NCBI GenBank assembly: GCA_021812735.1
Contig: JAKAMV010000708.1
Location: forward strand, 1-5,397
Direction: 5' to 3'
Length of the DNA: 5,397 nucleotides
Source: Chloroflexota bacterium
GTDB lineage: Bacteria; Chloroflexota; Limnocylindria; Limnocylindrales; CSP1-4
Below the pieces are notes generated by a model. It was given only the letters and a program-made list of their open reading frames with translations, was not told the DNA's origin and ran no database searches. Of this stretch, positions 5,293 to 5,397 are shown piece by piece (positions within the stretch are counted from its first letter, which is position 1; the number at the start of each line of letters is the position of its first letter). The position numbers were made by a program, and so were the translations under genes.

Positions 5293-5397
5293 GTCCCGAA
5301 CGTCACCGACATCCGCCCGCCGGCGCGGGCCGCCTGGAGGGCCAACGCGGACGGGGTTGCCCTGATCAACGCGATCAGCTCGCCCATCGGGGTGAAC
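5293..5397 (+). pseudogene. fragment of dihydropyrimidine dehydrogenase (PreA/DPYD-like), N-terminus missing
   Basis: The plus frame starting at 5293 reads VPNVTDIRPPARAA, then ADGVALINAISSPIGVN, to the window edge. This matches the PreA/DPYD segment around PNVTDI...ARAA...GGADGV...INT...GVN, which in full-length proteins sits near residue 190 of the FMN-binding TIM barrel. The frame is closed upstream by TGA 5254-5256 and has no ATG or GTG before the motif. The usual K-L/M-T before PN is absent in all three plus frames. The N-terminal half is therefore not here: the gene is truncated or rearranged, or the sequence join is wrong. The full enzyme reduces uracil or thymine with NAD(P)H. Whether coding resumes properly beyond the edge cannot be seen. 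Confidence 0.5.

Noticed and set aside
5363..5377. Inverted repeat TGATC-AACGC-GATCA
   Set aside because: The arms are only 5 bp and it falls inside the PreA-like coding fragment, where Leu-Ile-Asn-Ala-Ile codons produce it naturally.
5157..5387. N-terminal extension of the ACT protein to ATG 5387
   Set aside because: The added residues are Arg-rich and lack ACT features, the region holds a promoter-like pair, and ATG 5156 has a strong ribosome binding site.
1..5397. tRNA, rRNA, CRISPR array or insertion sequence
   Set aside because: I looked for direct repeat arrays, transposase motifs and terminal inverted repeats, and saw no tRNA or rRNA-like segments; none could be supported.

Overview
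The window is GC-rich (roughly 70%), with G or C at most third codon positions and ATG/GTG starts. It looks like a high-GC soil or freshwater bacterium, most likely Chloroflexota (Limnocylindria-like) or Actinomycetota. I cannot fix the phylum from sequence alone. All confident genes are on the minus strand, so the transcription order runs from high to low coordinates.

Right part (about 5397 to 4372): a short plus-strand fragment at the window edge reads like the middle of a dihydropyrimidine dehydrogenase (PreA/DPYD family), with its N-terminal half missing. Divergent from it, a promoter-like region leads into a two-gene unit. The first gene encodes a 128-residue protein of two tandem ACT domains. 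Five bases after its stop comes a 130-residue DUF4280 protein, a PAAR-like family usually linked to contractile injection systems. No sheath, tube or baseplate gene is in the window.

Middle (4371 to 3622): about 280 bases carry no confident gene but contain a cysteine-rich frame directly in phase with the DUF4280 stop codon. Then comes a small FMN-binding protein related to the Desulfovibrio FMN-bp (PNPOx-like split barrel). A perfect 12-bp inverted repeat follows it and probably separates it from the next operon.

Left part (3621 to 1): a compact ABC exporter operon in the order ATPase, permease, ATPase, permease. Every junction is a 4-base stop/start overlap (ATGA, GTGA, ATGA), so the four proteins are probably made in step by translational coupling. 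They likely form two ABC-2-type export complexes or one mixed complex. The last permease runs off the left edge. The substrate cannot be told from the sequence.

The parts most worth following are the DUF4280/ACT pair with its possible cysteine-rich tail, the hairpin around the ACT ribosome binding site, the hairpin/promoter junction before the ABC operon, and the broken PreA-like fragment.
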